From: Vibrio sp. VB16
GTDB lineage: Bacteria; Pseudomonadota; Gammaproteobacteria; Enterobacterales; Vibrionaceae
Reading direction: 5' to 3'
Assembly: GCF_015594925.2 (NCBI RefSeq)
Contig: NZ_CP087591.1
Location: forward strand, 248,001-312,000
DNA: 64,000 bases
In this document: one piece after another, positions 1 through 10,036 of the stretch
How the letters are laid out: each line of letters opens with the position of its first letter
Position numbering within the stretch: the stretch's first letter is position 1
Notes under the pieces: model-generated
Databases searched by the model: none
Seen by the model: only the letters and a program-made list of their open reading frames with translations
Told to the model about the DNA's origin: nothing
Made by a program: the position numbers and the translations under genes

Positions 1-18
1 ATGCTGCCTCTATCCTGT

Positions 19-1704
19 TTAGATATTTCTATTAACCATGTTATCTATAGTATGTATCTCTATCCTATTTCGACCTTTTCTTTTCGCTTCGTAAAGTGCT
101 TTGTCCGCGTCTGCAATTAAATGGTCCATTGTCATCCCTTCTTGATACTCCGCAATCCCAGCACTAATAGTGACGTTGGCTCTGTCAAGACAAGGGTAGT
201 TCTGCTTTTCAAACACCTTTCTTATTCGCTCTGTCACCAACATTCCCGATGCCATATCACTTGCAACAAAAAGACACAAAAACTCCTCCCCTCCCCAGCG
301 ACAGACATAATCGGTTTCTCGGCATTCACTAATAAAAATATTTGACGAATTTTTAAGCACTTTATCACCACATTCGTGCCCATAGTTGTCATTAACGCTT
401 TTGAAATTATCGAGATCAAAGATAGCAACCGTTAATCTCTCTTTACTTCGCTTAATCTTTTTAAGCTCGAGAGTGAACATCTCTTGCATCTTGCGACGAT
501 TCAATAAGCCGGTCATAGAGTCTGTGTCGGCAAGTTCCGTTAACTTCTTATATAGCAGTGCGTTTTGCACCACTAAACCAATTTGTTCACCTAAATAATA
601 AAAAAACTCACTATCAAGAACGTCCTGATTTTTTAGGCTATTAGTATAAACAACGGTAATTGCCCCAATGATTCCCTCAGCCGTTTTTAATGGGATGCTC
701 ACCATATTAGTGACACCATGCGCCTTATAGATGCCCGCGAGACGACGATTAGGGTAGGTTTCAATATCAATAATGTGAACCCTATCTTCTTCCATCGCTT
801 TACCTGACAACCCTTCTCCTTTATTAAAACTGGTCACTTCATCAAGTGATAAATTTAAGTCATTAAATACGTAACTCATTGAGTGGCTATCTTTCCCTTC
901 ATCTTTTAAAAAAATAGCGGCCGTGCTCACCTTAAATGATTTTCTCAACACATCCTCTATTGCAGGGTATAGATCTTCCAATTTGAGGTTTTTGGCGGTA
1001 TCGCTGAGAAAGTCGAATAAGTGGTTGAGCTTCTCTTTCTCTCTATAAATATCAACATTCTTCTCTCTGATCGTCGCTTTAAACATCCCAACTAAAAAAA
1101 CCAAGTTAAACATTATCAGAAAAAGAAATGAGACAGTCGTCATGGTGTTTTTGTCAAACAGAGCATTTATTTCGCCAAACTCAATGATCGTCACCACCGT
1201 TCGCGCGACATAAAATAAAAATCCAGCGCAGAACAGATAATAGACCTCTTGAGTCCTAGGGATATTATTTTTATCTTTCCAAAAACGTTGCATTTTAACG
1301 ATGGCATAGCCATAAAATAACGCTAATAGACTAGAGATAAAGATGATTCTATACGTAGTATTAAATTCTATGTAGGTGAAATAGAAAAAATACAATGCAT
1401 AGACAATCGTGATAGAAAAGAGAAAACGCTTGGACACTACACTCCTTCTAAATTCAAAGCAAAAGGCGGCATATATTTGAAAATAGAACCCAAGAATGAG
1501 CAGATAATTCGCAATAACAATGGAGATTAACTTAGGCCAATTAGACTGAGTCAACATAAAGCTGAATCCGATGAGTAGCAGAACCGCAGAGCGTCGCCAT
1601 TCCTTTGATACAGCACTGCCTGCATTTTTAGAACTGCCAAAAGTAAACAAAGTATTAACACCAGCAACAATAAACAGCGTTGCAAGTAATGTGAAATTAT
1701 CCAT
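19..1704 (-). CDS. Membrane GAF-GGDEF diguanylate cyclase
   Basis: Predicted to make cyclic di-GMP from two GTP at the inner membrane. Residues 1-215 hold about seven hydrophobic segments forming an integral sensor region, residues about 230-385 look like a GAF domain, and the C-terminal 165 residues are a GGDEF domain. The active-site loop is GGEEF at residues 471-475, which is catalytically competent. An RxxD product-inhibition site (RETD, 462-465) lies five residues before it, as in feedback-inhibited cyclases. There is no EAL or HD-GYP domain. The 561 aa length is complete; the stop lies just inside the left edge. No strong Shine-Dalgarno precedes the ATG. The ligand of the membrane and GAF parts is unknown. 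Confidence 0.9.
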   Translation of the reverse strand: MDNFTLLATLFIVAGVNTLFTFGSSKNAGSAVSKEWRRSAVLLLIGFSFMLTQSNWPKLISIVIANYLLILGFYFQIYAAFCFEFRRSVVSKRFLFSITIVYALYFFYFTYIEFNTTYRIIFISSLLALFYGYAIVKMQRFWKDKNNIPRTQEVYYLFCAGFLFYVARTVVTIIEFGEINALFDKNTMTTVSFLFLIMFNLVFLVGMFKATIREKNVDIYREKEKLNHLFDFLSDTAKNLKLEDLYPAIEDVLRKSFKVSTAAIFLKDEGKDSHSMSYVFNDLNLSLDEVTSFNKGEGLSGKAMEEDRVHIIDIETYPNRRLAGIYKAHGVTNMVSIPLKTAEGIIGAITVVYTNSLKNQDVLDSEFFYYLGEQIGLVVQNALLYKKLTELADTDSMTGLLNRRKMQEMFTLELKKIKRSKERLTVAIFDLDNFKSVNDNYGHECGDKVLKNSSNIFISECRETDYVCRWGGEEFLCLFVASDMASGMLVTERIRKVFEKQNYPCLDRANVTISAGIAEYQEGMTMDHLIADADKALYEAKRKGRNRIEIHTIDNMVNRNI

Positions 1705-2019
1705 TTTTATTAAATGTGAGCCCTATAAACAATAAAGTACAGCAGTATAGACATATTCATTTATTCTAATTTTTAAGAGTGTAGTCAACTACAGACGGTT
1801 TTCAAACCCACAAAACAGAAATTAGCTTTTCAAAAAGAGTATCATACGGAAGTAACCTAATTAGAAATGCGTACTTTTTACCAAGCCCATTGAAGACTAA
1901 ACAAAGAAAACAAAGAAAAAGTTAAGTACACCAGTTCGATTTATTGGTCTTTAATAACGCCCATATTCTTTTTAATAACCTTAGATTTAATATAGATCTT
2001 ATCGACTGTCCGCGGTATC

Positions 2020-2035
2020 ATGAACGGTCGTTCAT
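2020..2035. promoter_or_regulatory. Palindromic TetR operator
   Basis: ATGAACG-GT-CGTTCAT is a perfect 7-bp inverted repeat around a 2-bp centre, 24 bp upstream of the TetR start codon. The size and symmetry suit a dimeric TetR-family repressor, so autoregulation is the simplest reading. This is inferred from position and symmetry. Confidence 0.6.
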
Positions 2036-2059
2036 ACCTTTGGAGTGAGGTTTTATATC

Positions 2060-2659
2060 ATGAGTAAGTACGCTAAGTTCAATAGAGAAGATGTCATAGA
2101 TAAAGCAACCAATTTGTATTGGGAGAAAGGCTTTCATGGTACCTCAATGCGAAACCTACAGGATGTTGTTGACCTCCGTCCCGGCAGTATCTACGCATGT
2201 TTTGGCAGCAAAGAGAACCTATTTAAAGAGGCCATTCAACACTATGCCGATGTCAGTGGTACTCAACTGCAGCAATGTTTAGAAGAATTCGACTCACCAC
2301 TTGAAGCACTTAAACATTTTGTTAGAAATATCGTTACCGGATGTCAAAGCACCGCGCCAAGCGGCATGTGTATGCTCGTAAAAACAATCGCAGAACTCAC
2401 CGACGAACACGAAGATTTATTAAACCAAGCCAAAGAGAAAATGGCCGCCGTTGAATCTAAATTTACTGATATCATCCAAAGCGCAATAGACAAAGGTGAG
2501 CTTGATAAATCAAATGATCCTGCGAAACTCGCTCGTTATGTACAGGTACAGATCATAGGATTAAGAACCTATGTTCGTGCCAGTAACAACTTAGCAGCCG
2601 GCGATGAAATGATAGATGATCTGTTTAACAACGGGCCGTTTAGTCAATCTTGCTCTTAA
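2060..2659 (+). CDS. TetR/AcrR-family transcriptional regulator
   Basis: One-component repressor, 199 aa. The N-terminal 50 residues form the TetR DNA-binding domain: a helix ending in YWEKGFHGTSM, then the recognition helix region with RPGSIYACFGSKENLF, the typical TetR (G)xxYxxFxxKExL pattern. The rest is the all-alpha ligand and dimerisation domain. The ATG at 2060 is chosen because GGAGTGAGG lies about nine bases upstream; a GTG at 2045 would overlap that site. A perfect palindrome lies in the promoter. No drug pump or oxidoreductase is immediately adjacent, so targets beyond autoregulation are unknown. The nearest efflux-like operon (HlyD, about 9.0 kb) lacks an obvious copy of the operator. 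Confidence 0.9.
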   Translation: MSKYAKFNREDVIDKATNLYWEKGFHGTSMRNLQDVVDLRPGSIYACFGSKENLFKEAIQHYADVSGTQLQQCLEEFDSPLEALKHFVRNIVTGCQSTAPSGMCMLVKTIAELTDEHEDLLNQAKEKMAAVESKFTDIIQSAIDKGELDKSNDPAKLARYVQVQIIGLRTYVRASNNLAAGDEMIDDLFNNGPFSQSCS

Positions 2660-2751
2660 ACAACATTGTTAATAACTAAGACATTAGCAAAAAAGAATAC
2701 GATGTTATTTTGTGCGCAGAACTTGAAAGTATGAGTAATAGTAACGACTAA

Positions 2752-2800
2752 ATAAAAAATCGACTCATGCTACTCTTTTTAAGAGTTGTAGCATGAGTAG
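2752..2800. terminator. Bidirectional hairpin between convergent genes
   Basis: ACTCATGCTAC (2763-2773) pairs with GTAGCATGAGT (2788-2798), and the centre ACTCTTTTTAAGAGTT extends the stem. On the minus strand the hairpin is followed by a run of six T, making a good intrinsic terminator for the chemoreceptor gene. It may also stop transcripts from the TetR gene. Confidence 0.75.
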
Positions 2801-2851
2801 ATTTAATTATGTAAATAGTATGTCCTAAATGCCAAATTAATTAAATATTTC

Positions 2852-4849
2852 TTACACCTTAAACTGAGAAAGCACTTGGTTTACTTCCACACCCAGTTTG
2901 TTCAGGTCTTCTGAAGAGTCAGTCGTTGCCTCTGAATATTCTAGCGTTTTACAAGAGATATCAGACATCATATTGACGTTAATGCTAACCTCGTCTGCTG
3001 CCACTGCTTGCTGACCTGCGGCACTAGAAATTAACCCTATCGAATCATTAAGCTCAGCAATATACCCGTCAATTGAAACAAGCGCCTCTTCAGCGGACTG
3101 AACTCGCACCATCGTATCCTCAGAATCCGAACAGCACTTTGTCATTGCACTATTCGCCGTCTCAGATCGTTGCTGTAAACTGGAAATAATATCTTGAATC
3201 TCCGCGGTAGACTCTTGAGTTCTTGATGCTAGCGATCTGACTTCATCAGCAACAACAGCAAAACCTCTTCCTTGTTCTCCCGCCCTTGCCGCTTCAATAG
3301 CCGCGTTTAGCGCCAATAGATTGGTTTGATCGGCAATACTACGAATAACTTCAAGTACAGACCCAATTTTTTCACTATCTGAGCGTACATCTTCTACTGT
3401 TTTACTCGCATCACGAAGCTGCTTGGACAAAACTTTCATCGAGTTTGCTGCGTCCAGAACAATTTTTGCTCCGTTGCTTGCCGTATCGGCCGTTGATTGA
3501 GACAAGCTCGCTACTTGGTCAGCACTGTAACTTACCTCTTTGGCACTGGCCGACATTTCTGTCATTGCTGAAGCCGCTAAATGAGCTTGTGACTGCTGTT
3601 CTTTGATCTCGTCTCGCGTATTAACAGCATTGTTACTCAGTGCTTGTGACGAGTGGTGCATACTAACCGAAGCTGTATTTAAGCGGGTAATCGAATGTTG
3701 AAGTTTCTCTACAAATACATTAAATGAACGACTTAATACACCAAGTTCGTCAGATCGAGTTTCATCTAAACGTTTAGTCAAGTCTCCTTCACCCACTGCA
3801 ATATCATCCATAGCGTTAACGACCTGACTTAATGGTTTCGTTAACAACCTATTTATAAGCCAAATTATTATAGAGCAAGCCAGAGTTAATATAACCACTA
3901 GGATACCAATCGAGTACATCAATGTTTCTTGAACCGGATCAGTAATTGTATTTTTTGGTACCATAAACCCCAGATTCCATTCTAGACCTATCGTTGAATC
4001 GGATAATGATTCTACCAAAACAATATATTCTTGATTTTTGTAAACAACGGTAGCGACACTCTCGCCGTTGGTTCCAACCTGCTTTAACAGACGAGAAAAA
4101 CCTTCGGAATTTGGTACTAACTGATCAACTTGATCAAGCGTAGGCAATTTACTCATATCCAGATTTTTACTCGAATCGGGAAATGAAATGATTTGCCCAT
4201 CATCTGTGAACAAAAAACCATAACCTAATTGGTTATATTTCATTTTATCAATCAAGTCTTTTTTAATTGATGAACCTAAAATATCAATACCGAGTACGCC
4301 AATCAATTTGTCATCTGACGTTTTAACAACCGTCTTAATCGACGTTACAATACTGCCGTCATTGGCGTCAATTTCGGGTTTAGTAATAAATAGTCCATCT
4401 TTGTTTAGCGCCTCAGACCACCACGGACGCTTACTTGTATAATAACTGGCGTCATTATATCGTCCATCAAGATCAAAATATTCAAACGTATTTGCCGGAG
4501 CAAAGAAAACGGATTTGATCATAGAATCATGAGCAGAGATAGCTTTAAATTGATCAACAATACTATTGTAGATTGGGTCATCGTCAATATTAGCGCCACG
4601 CACAGTATAGTCGGCAAACCAGTTGGTTATAAATGGCGAGGCCTGTAAAGAGGTAACGACCCGCGAACGCTCTCTAAAAAACTCATGGATACCACTCGAG
4701 GTTTGGTCTGTGATTAATCTTATTTCTTGTAATACTTCGGTTTCAATCTGCTGCGCACGCTTACTTGTCCATATATACGACGTTACAATTGAAATTCCGA
4801 CAAGTAACCCTAGCACTGACAGTGTTACTTTCTTTGCGATTGAACTCAT
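2852..4849 (-). CDS. Methyl-accepting chemotaxis protein, Cache sensor
   Basis: Transmembrane chemoreceptor of 665 aa. A membrane segment near residues 7-27 is followed by a periplasmic region of about 280 residues that reads as a double Cache (dCache_1-like) ligand domain, with IGVLGIDI and a [12 protein letters not shown] helix. A second membrane segment lies near 310-335, then a HAMP domain, then the cytoplasmic signalling domain. The signature hairpin tip ([20 protein letters not shown], in the region 505-543) is intact, so it should couple to CheW/CheA. There is no C-terminal CheR/CheB pentapeptide. It is monocistronic, with its own terminator. The ligand cannot be told; dCache receptors often bind amino acids or other small metabolites. 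Confidence 0.93.
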   Translation of the reverse strand: MSSIAKKVTLSVLGLLVGISIVTSYIWTSKRAQQIETEVLQEIRLITDQTSSGIHEFFRERSRVVTSLQASPFITNWFADYTVRGANIDDDPIYNSIVDQFKAISAHDSMIKSVFFAPANTFEYFDLDGRYNDASYYTSKRPWWSEALNKDGLFITKPEIDANDGSIVTSIKTVVKTSDDKLIGVLGIDILGSSIKKDLIDKMKYNQLGYGFLFTDDGQIISFPDSSKNLDMSKLPTLDQVDQLVPNSEGFSRLLKQVGTNGESVATVVYKNQEYIVLVESLSDSTIGLEWNLGFMVPKNTITDPVQETLMYSIGILVVILTLACSIIIWLINRLLTKPLSQVVNAMDDIAVGEGDLTKRLDETRSDELGVLSRSFNVFVEKLQHSITRLNTASVSMHHSSQALSNNAVNTRDEIKEQQSQAHLAASAMTEMSASAKEVSYSADQVASLSQSTADTASNGAKIVLDAANSMKVLSKQLRDASKTVEDVRSDSEKIGSVLEVIRSIADQTNLLALNAAIEAARAGEQGRGFAVVADEVRSLASRTQESTAEIQDIISSLQQRSETANSAMTKCCSDSEDTMVRVQSAEEALVSIDGYIAELNDSIGLISSAAGQQAVAADEVSINVNMMSDISCKTLEYSEATTDSSEDLNKLGVEVNQVLSQFKV

Positions 4850-5130
4850 TATTATTATCTACTTTTCTTGTAATGATTAGAACTATTAAACTGCCAAGTT
4901 GATACTTATCCAGTTTATTGAGCTTTATACTATAACTACTACAGAATAATACATGAAGAAAAATAATTGATTTCGGGAGCATTAACGAAAGTAGCGCTCT
5001 GATCTGACCAGTAGTGTGACCAAAAGCGTATTAGCCGGTATGAGACACGACTTCACATCGGCTCAAGTATGAAAATACAATGACATAGAATGAAAAATAA
5101 GAGCCTGTTTATAGGCCACATTTGCATGGC

Positions 5131-5790
5131 CTATTTAAGAGTAGATTGCGTTAAGCGAATACTCACCAAACTCGCAACCATGATGGCCAGATAGAAGCTA
5201 CCAACAATCGATTCTAAAAACACAAAAAACTGAGCAATGGGTAAGCTTGGTGAAATGTCGCCATAACCGACGGTCGTTAAGGTAATAAAACTGAAATACA
5301 GAGCGTTAAACAGGTTATTTAGCCAAGGTTTTACCTCTATGCCATCAAATGCCATGGGAAACATTTCAATAACCAGCAGGTATAACATCGCCCAAGCCAG
5401 TCCTATCAAAAAATAAATGCAGATTGAGCCAACAATATGATTCTTTGTTACTACCTTTGCTAACATCACTTGTTTTAATGCTGAATGGATATGCGAACAT
5501 AAAAAGACCAAAACCGCCGCCAACGTTACATAAGACATGTCGTAATCATCAAAAAACGAGAACATGCCTGATACCGTCGCCGTGATTAATAAAAATCCAT
5601 ACCAAACTCGATATATTGTTTTCCTACGATCGATACCCGCAATCGACACCGCCAATGTAACAATTATCAGTCCCAATACGGTTTTTTGTCCTTCAGGATG
5701 AAACTGCTGCATTACCGCACAACCAAAAAACAGCACCAACAAAGCAAAAAAAAGGAAATAGAAATTGTCGTCTTTTGAGACTCCTTTCAT
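5131..5790 (-). CDS. Two-pore-domain-type K+ channel-like membrane protein
   Basis: 219 aa with about six hydrophobic segments, ending in a pore-loop module. TVGYGD at residues 173-178 is the canonical K+ selectivity filter, preceded by a pore helix (YFSFITLT) and followed by the last membrane helix, as in Ion_trans_2 (Pfam) channels. No RCK/TrkA-N cytoplasmic domain follows, so gating is not obvious. The gene is the last of a minus-strand operon: its ATG directly abuts the TAG of the upstream AI-2E family gene, with GAGGT as ribosome-binding site, so translation is probably coupled. Conductance of K+ is a family-based inference. Confidence 0.85.
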   Translation of the reverse strand: MKGVSKDDNFYFLFFALLVLFFGCAVMQQFHPEGQKTVLGLIIVTLAVSIAGIDRRKTIYRVWYGFLLITATVSGMFSFFDDYDMSYVTLAAVLVFLCSHIHSALKQVMLAKVVTKNHIVGSICIYFLIGLAWAMLYLLVIEMFPMAFDGIEVKPWLNNLFNALYFSFITLTTVGYGDISPSLPIAQFFVFLESIVGSFYLAIMVASLVSIRLTQSTLK

Positions 5791-6855
5791 CTATTTTACC
5801 TCTTCCGACTCTGTAGATAACCATGCAACAAACAGTTGGTACGTAAGGCTTAATACGACAGCCCCTACGAATAACCCAACAATACCGGACATTGCCATGC
5901 CACCTAATGCGCCGAGTAAAATAACCAACATAGGGATATCGGAACCACGGCTCAATAACATAGGTTTTAAAATAGCATCGCTACCACTAATTAAAATACA
6001 CCAAACGAGAAACAGACTTGCTGTTATTGTCGAATCGCCACTAAACATATAGATGATGGCAGGAAGCAGCGCCAAAATTGGCGGTAATTGAATAATGGCT
6101 ACCAGCAATACTGCCAGTGCCCAAAAGGCCGCAGCAGGCACACCAGCGACCACCAAACCGATGCCGGCAAATACTGACTGTATGATAGCAACACCGATAA
6201 CCCCTTGTACCACACTGCGTACCGTCGATTTTGAAAGTTGGACTAACGCCTCTCCTTTGTCACCGGTCAAACGCTCAGCGAGTTTAGTGATACCAATTAA
6301 GCACTTATCAGCATTAGCCATAAACGCACCAGAAATCATAGTTGAGATAATAAACTGTACAAATCCCCCTCCAAGAGAGCCGACGATGGAGGCCGCTTGA
6401 CTGGCAAATTCTTTGATCTCTTCAGCATACTTGGTAAACACACCCTCGATGTTCGACGATGCATACGACATTGCCGCGTATAGTTTTTCCCCCACCAAAG
6501 GAATATCCTGAATAGAGGTTTTAGGTTTCGGTAAGACTAACGACCCATCTTGTATTCCAGAGAAGAGCTCCGATGCACTCGTGTATAACCCTGAAGAGAG
6601 AGCGACAAGCGGTATCAAAAGCAATAAAACACCAACGAGGCTCAGTAAACCACTCGCCTTTCCCTTCGACAACCCCGTCTTGTTATGGATGGTTACTGCT
6701 ACTGGATACAATGCCGTCGCAATAATTCCTCCCCAAACCAATAACATGATAAAGGGCCGCAGTATCGAAAAGCACCAATAGATAAGCAAAGCAACAGCCG
6801 CAATCTTGATTGCGGCATCAATAGCTTGGTGGGAGAAATCCGTTTTGAGCTTCAT
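5791..6855 (-). CDS. AI-2E family (UPF0118/PerM-like) transporter
   Basis: 354 aa integral membrane protein with a multi-helix layout typical of the AI-2E/TqsA/PerM family: two N-terminal helices, a soluble central segment rich in SLGGGFVQFIIS-type sequence, and a C-terminal helix bundle with the glycine-rich end MAMSGIVGLFVGAVVLSLTYQL. Family members include an autoinducer-2 exporter and Na+/H+ antiporters, so the substrate cannot be assigned. AAGGATG stands before the ATG. It lies 50 bp after the DUF2955 gene and directly before a K+-channel-like gene, which suggests an envelope stress or ion/solute homeostasis operon. Confidence 0.85.
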   Translation of the reverse strand: MKLKTDFSHQAIDAAIKIAAVALLIYWCFSILRPFIMLLVWGGIIATALYPVAVTIHNKTGLSKGKASGLLSLVGVLLLLIPLVALSSGLYTSASELFSGIQDGSLVLPKPKTSIQDIPLVGEKLYAAMSYASSNIEGVFTKYAEEIKEFASQAASIVGSLGGGFVQFIISTMISGAFMANADKCLIGITKLAERLTGDKGEALVQLSKSTVRSVVQGVIGVAIIQSVFAGIGLVVAGVPAAAFWALAVLLVAIIQLPPILALLPAIIYMFSGDSTITASLFLVWCILISGSDAILKPMLLSRGSDIPMLVILLGALGGMAMSGIVGLFVGAVVLSLTYQLFVAWLSTESEEVK

Positions 6856-6905
6856 GTAACATCCTTGTATATAAATCGCACGTAAAGTTTATTCATCGAG
6901 TTTTG

Positions 6906-7919
6906 TTAATTTTGCAAAAATTTCCAGTTCCTTGTTTCTAAAAACAAGGAGGCCATAATCATGTAAAGCCCAATAAGCATTAGCTGAAATATCCGAACCC
7001 ATGTATTGCTTTCTATATCACCTGAACTCATTAACGTGCTGCCAATTAACACCAATAACGTACTAAATGCGGTTGCATATATGGGTGCTTTTTCAGGCAC
7101 AGTATAGATTTTTTTCGCGACATAAATGGCTATCAAGCCGATGAACAATGAATAGAAAATAATGTTAGGTACAATAGCCAATATCGAAAATGCCGCAATA
7201 GCAAGTAACCCACCGAGCCCATTACTAATGACCAAGAATGCACTCAGTTTTATCGACTTCTCAGACGTGATCATCAATGAGAGCAGCGCGATAAACATCA
7301 TGGTTAATAGTGCTTCCGATATTTGGAAAATAAAGAAAAAACAAACGACAGGGAAAGAGATAATCATCGCCCTAAACGCAGCATACCAACGTTGTTGTCT
7401 GTTTATTGGCGTAGCTGCAAAGCCGCTAAATTCGGTTTTAGGTTCGGGAAAATAGATATGCGCAATAGCAAAACCAGCAACCGCAACAACACCAGAGGTT
7501 GCTAATCCAGTTGCGAGCAATACTGAAATACCAGGATTAGATATGGCCATAAATGGCAACACCAATACTGAAATCAGCAATATGGTCCCAAATAGATTCC
7601 ACTTAGGGTCAGTAAATAAAAAGTATCCCCACAGCATCATCAATCCAACAAGTATTAATAGCGGTACAGGGTATTGAGTTATCCCGCGGGAGAGTAATAA
7701 CCCTAAGCCCATGGTAACCACCAATGCCAATAACAATTCATAGACGGTTTCTTTATGAAACGTAGGTTTATCAATTAGAAATTTGGCGGTAAAAACTGGG
7801 GCGACAAAGGCCAACGGCCAGTTGATCCATGCGGCTAGAAAGACCACAACGATCACCCCAACCATAAATCGAATGATGCGTGTTTGAATCTGTGAATCAA
7901 CCGCGAAATCATCGGACAT
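6906..7919 (-). CDS. DUF2955 family inner-membrane protein
   Basis: 337 aa with ten or so hydrophobic helices in two blocks separated by a short polar stretch (FPEPKTEF...INRQQRWYAAF), like FUSC/aromatic-acid-exporter-type proteins; DUF2955 proteins regularly pair with a HlyD adaptor. The ATG at 7919 gives an 11-bp overlap with the hlyD-like gene and a hydrophilic N-terminus (MSDDFAVDSQ). An upstream in-frame ATG at 7994 would add 25 residues inside the neighbour and is less likely. Inference: together with the adaptor it forms an efflux system for small organic molecules, possibly using a housekeeping TolC. Confidence 0.8.
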   Translation of the reverse strand: MSDDFAVDSQIQTRIIRFMVGVIVVVFLAAWINWPLAFVAPVFTAKFLIDKPTFHKETVYELLLALVVTMGLGLLLSRGITQYPVPLLILVGLMMLWGYFLFTDPKWNLFGTILLISVLVLPFMAISNPGISVLLATGLATSGVVAVAGFAIAHIYFPEPKTEFSGFAATPINRQQRWYAAFRAMIISFPVVCFFFIFQISEALLTMMFIALLSLMITSEKSIKLSAFLVISNGLGGLLAIAAFSILAIVPNIIFYSLFIGLIAIYVAKKIYTVPEKAPIYATAFSTLLVLIGSTLMSSGDIESNTWVRIFQLMLIGLYMIMASLFLETRNWKFLQN

Positions 7920-9018
7920 AAGACAGTACGCTAATAAATCGAATCCAGAGTTTACCGATCGAATTAAAGAAAAAATTATCACCACTATATACAATCACAT
8001 CGGCTTGGCCACCAACTCGAAGCAGTCCTTTAACATCTGCGCGGTCAAATTCAATCGAAATAGGCAACATCTGTGTCTGGCGCAACCAACCCGTCTGTTG
8101 ATTCGCTTGAGCAAGCTTGCCTGCTTGGTCATTCTGACCCCAATCAATACCCCAATCAACACTCGTCACTTTGCCTTTAATAATTTTTCCGGGCACAATA
8201 TCTAAGGTAACTTCAACGTCATCACCAACGGTTATATTTCCTAAACTGTTTTCTCGAAAATACGCCTCTATCCAAATATCTTCAGTCGATACAAATGTCA
8301 TGATAGGTTGGCCTACCGAGGCAAAAAAACCTTCAGATAGACTGAAGTTTGAGACCCCTCCTTGCGTTGGTGCTTTTATTTCCGTTCGCTCCAGATTTAG
8401 TTGCGCTTGTTCAAGAGACAAGAGCGCAGCTTTAATTTGGCTATTATCTTCACCATTTTTACCGAGCTGTTGCTTTGCCTTTTCCAGATCGGCTTCTGCA
8501 TTCTTAACCGAAGCTCTTGATGTCGCTAAAGCGGCTCTTGCTTTGTCTGCGTCCGATTTCGACACTACGCCCTTTTCTGCCATTGCTAATACACGTTTTG
8601 CCTGTAACTCTGTATTTTGTCTTTCGACAATTGCTGATGTAAGACGCGCTTGAGCGGCCGCAATATCTGCCGTTTGAGCACCCACATTCTGCCCTGCTAT
8701 CTCTAGATTTTGTTCGGCTAGTTGTACTGCAATCTTGTAATCTGAAGCATCCAGAACAGCAAGAACATCCCCTTCTTCTACCAGCTGATTAGGCTGCACT
8801 TTTATGTCTAAAACCTTACCAGAGACTTCAGGTTTAATTGGAACGATATAGCCTTTAACACGAGCATTATCGGTAATTGGTATAATCCGATCGGTAACTA
8901 TGCTAAAAAAAAGTATCACAGCAACAATCGTGAGTAGATAATTTGTTGCCGTTCTTACCCTATCTTTCTTATTGTTCGCATTTTGTGACTCATGAGTCTC
9001 TTCCTTGACCTCAGACAT
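7909..9018 (-). CDS. HlyD/EmrA-type periplasmic adaptor (membrane fusion protein)
   Basis: 369 aa. One N-terminal membrane anchor (about residues 25-45) is followed by a barrel-lipoyl half (AYV-type motif GYIVPIKPEVSGKVLDI), an alpha-hairpin rich in Ala/Lys/Glu (about 90-200, coiled coil), the returning lipoyl half (KAPTQGGVSN) and a beta-barrel domain. This is the layout of EmrA/YibH-type adaptors for inner-membrane exporters without RND domains. The ATG has AAAGGAG upstream. First gene of a four-gene minus-strand operon and divergent from an outer-membrane protein gene, with about 200 bp of shared regulatory space. Confidence 0.92.
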   Translation of the reverse strand: MSEVKEETHESQNANNKKDRVRTATNYLLTIVAVILFFSIVTDRIIPITDNARVKGYIVPIKPEVSGKVLDIKVQPNQLVEEGDVLAVLDASDYKIAVQLAEQNLEIAGQNVGAQTADIAAAQARLTSAIVERQNTELQAKRVLAMAEKGVVSKSDADKARAALATSRASVKNAEADLEKAKQQLGKNGEDNSQIKAALLSLEQAQLNLERTEIKAPTQGGVSNFSLSEGFFASVGQPIMTFVSTEDIWIEAYFRENSLGNITVGDDVEVTLDIVPGKIIKGKVTSVDWGIDWGQNDQAGKLAQANQQTGWLRQTQMLPISIEFDRADVKGLLRVGGQADVIVYSGDNFFFNSIGKLWIRFISVLSYVR

Positions 9019-9218
9019 ATCACTCCTTTGCCTATCTTCAACATTAATAAAATTAATATCTTAACCATATATCGGAATATGAAAAACACAAGAAAAACAC
9101 AATTAATATCGACCTAAATGATTCTTTTCTCTGCCAAATTTTTTATTTTTCTGATTCATATACTACGCTTGTTTAAGTATCAATCTGAATAACTCAATAT
9201 TTAACAAGGATGTACCTA

Positions 9219-9992
9219 ATGGCATCAATATCTAAACTTACCGCGAGTATGATCGTTCTTTTTTCTCTTAGTCATTCGGCTCTTGCTGATGAAATGGGTG
9301 TCGACAGTTCTGGTTGGCAACACAGTATAGAAATCTATGCTCAAGCACTTAATATCCGAGGGGATAGCACCATTGGGAACGTGTCTACCGATGTCGACGT
9401 TGACCCTGCTTTTATCGTTGACCATTTAGACATCGGTGCGATGCTTCGATTAGAGGGTATATATGATAATCAATGGGGCTATTACGTTGATTATAGTTTT
9501 ATGAAGCTCAGTGGAAAATCAGATGCCATTTTAGGGAATGACCTGAGCTTGCTAAAAGGGGAACTTGAGATTAGACAGGGAGTATTAGAAGTAAAAGGCT
9601 TTAAACGTTATCAATATGACTTTGGCACCTTAGATTACATGGCTGGTTTTCGTTGGTGGGATAATGATATCAATACAAAAATATACACCAGTGGCGGACA
9701 GCTTAATGCGAATAAAAATTTAGATGCAGACTGGGTTGATTACTTAATTGGTGCTCGTTGGATAACAGACCTATCAGACCATTGGAAGTTTCATTTTGGT
9801 CTTGATGCCGGTTTGGGTAGCGATACGGATTTTACCAGCGCTATTCTTACAGGGGCACGTTATAAAATTAATAGCTGGTCAGATTTAAATATCGCCTATA
9901 AATCCACCTGGGTTGATTATGATAACGGCGATGATTTTGCCTATGACACCGCAACTCAAGGGTTCTTAGTTGGCTGGGCAGCGCATTTTTAA
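9219..9992 (+). CDS. Outer-membrane beta-barrel protein, unknown function
   Basis: 257 aa. A clear Sec signal peptide ends near SALA-DE (about residue 24). The mature part alternates aromatic and polar residues (YYVDYSFMKLSG, DYMAGFRWWDND, LNIAYKSTWVDYD) and ends in phenylalanine (AAHF), typical of a BAM-assembled barrel, probably of 8-10 strands. The start at 9219 is chosen because AAGGA (9206-9210) stands eight bases before it; the alternative ATG at 9210 overlaps that site. Divergent from the HlyD operon. No precise family was recognised; it is too short to be a TolC-type channel. Confidence 0.75.
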   Translation: MASISKLTASMIVLFSLSHSALADEMGVDSSGWQHSIEIYAQALNIRGDSTIGNVSTDVDVDPAFIVDHLDIGAMLRLEGIYDNQWGYYVDYSFMKLSGKSDAILGNDLSLLKGELEIRQGVLEVKGFKRYQYDFGTLDYMAGFRWWDNDINTKIYTSGGQLNANKNLDADWVDYLIGARWITDLSDHWKFHFGLDAGLGSDTDFTSAILTGARYKINSWSDLNIAYKSTWVDYDNGDDFAYDTATQGFLVGWAAHF

Positions 9993-9998
9993 TCTTGG

Positions 9999-10036
9999 AA
10001 TCTAGCACAATTCAGATATTAGGTTGGTGCTAGATT
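9999..10036 (+). terminator. Hairpin after outer-membrane protein gene
   Basis: AATCTAGCAC (9999-10008) pairs perfectly with GTGCTAGATT (10027-10036), 7 bp after the stop codon. The following T-run is short, so termination is likely but not certain. Confidence 0.5.

Noticed and set aside
5111..5134. Inverted repeat ATAGGCCA/TGGCCTAT at the end of the channel gene as terminator.
   Set aside because: It overlaps the stop codon and has no T-run on the minus strand. It may be a weak hairpin but is not supported as a terminator.
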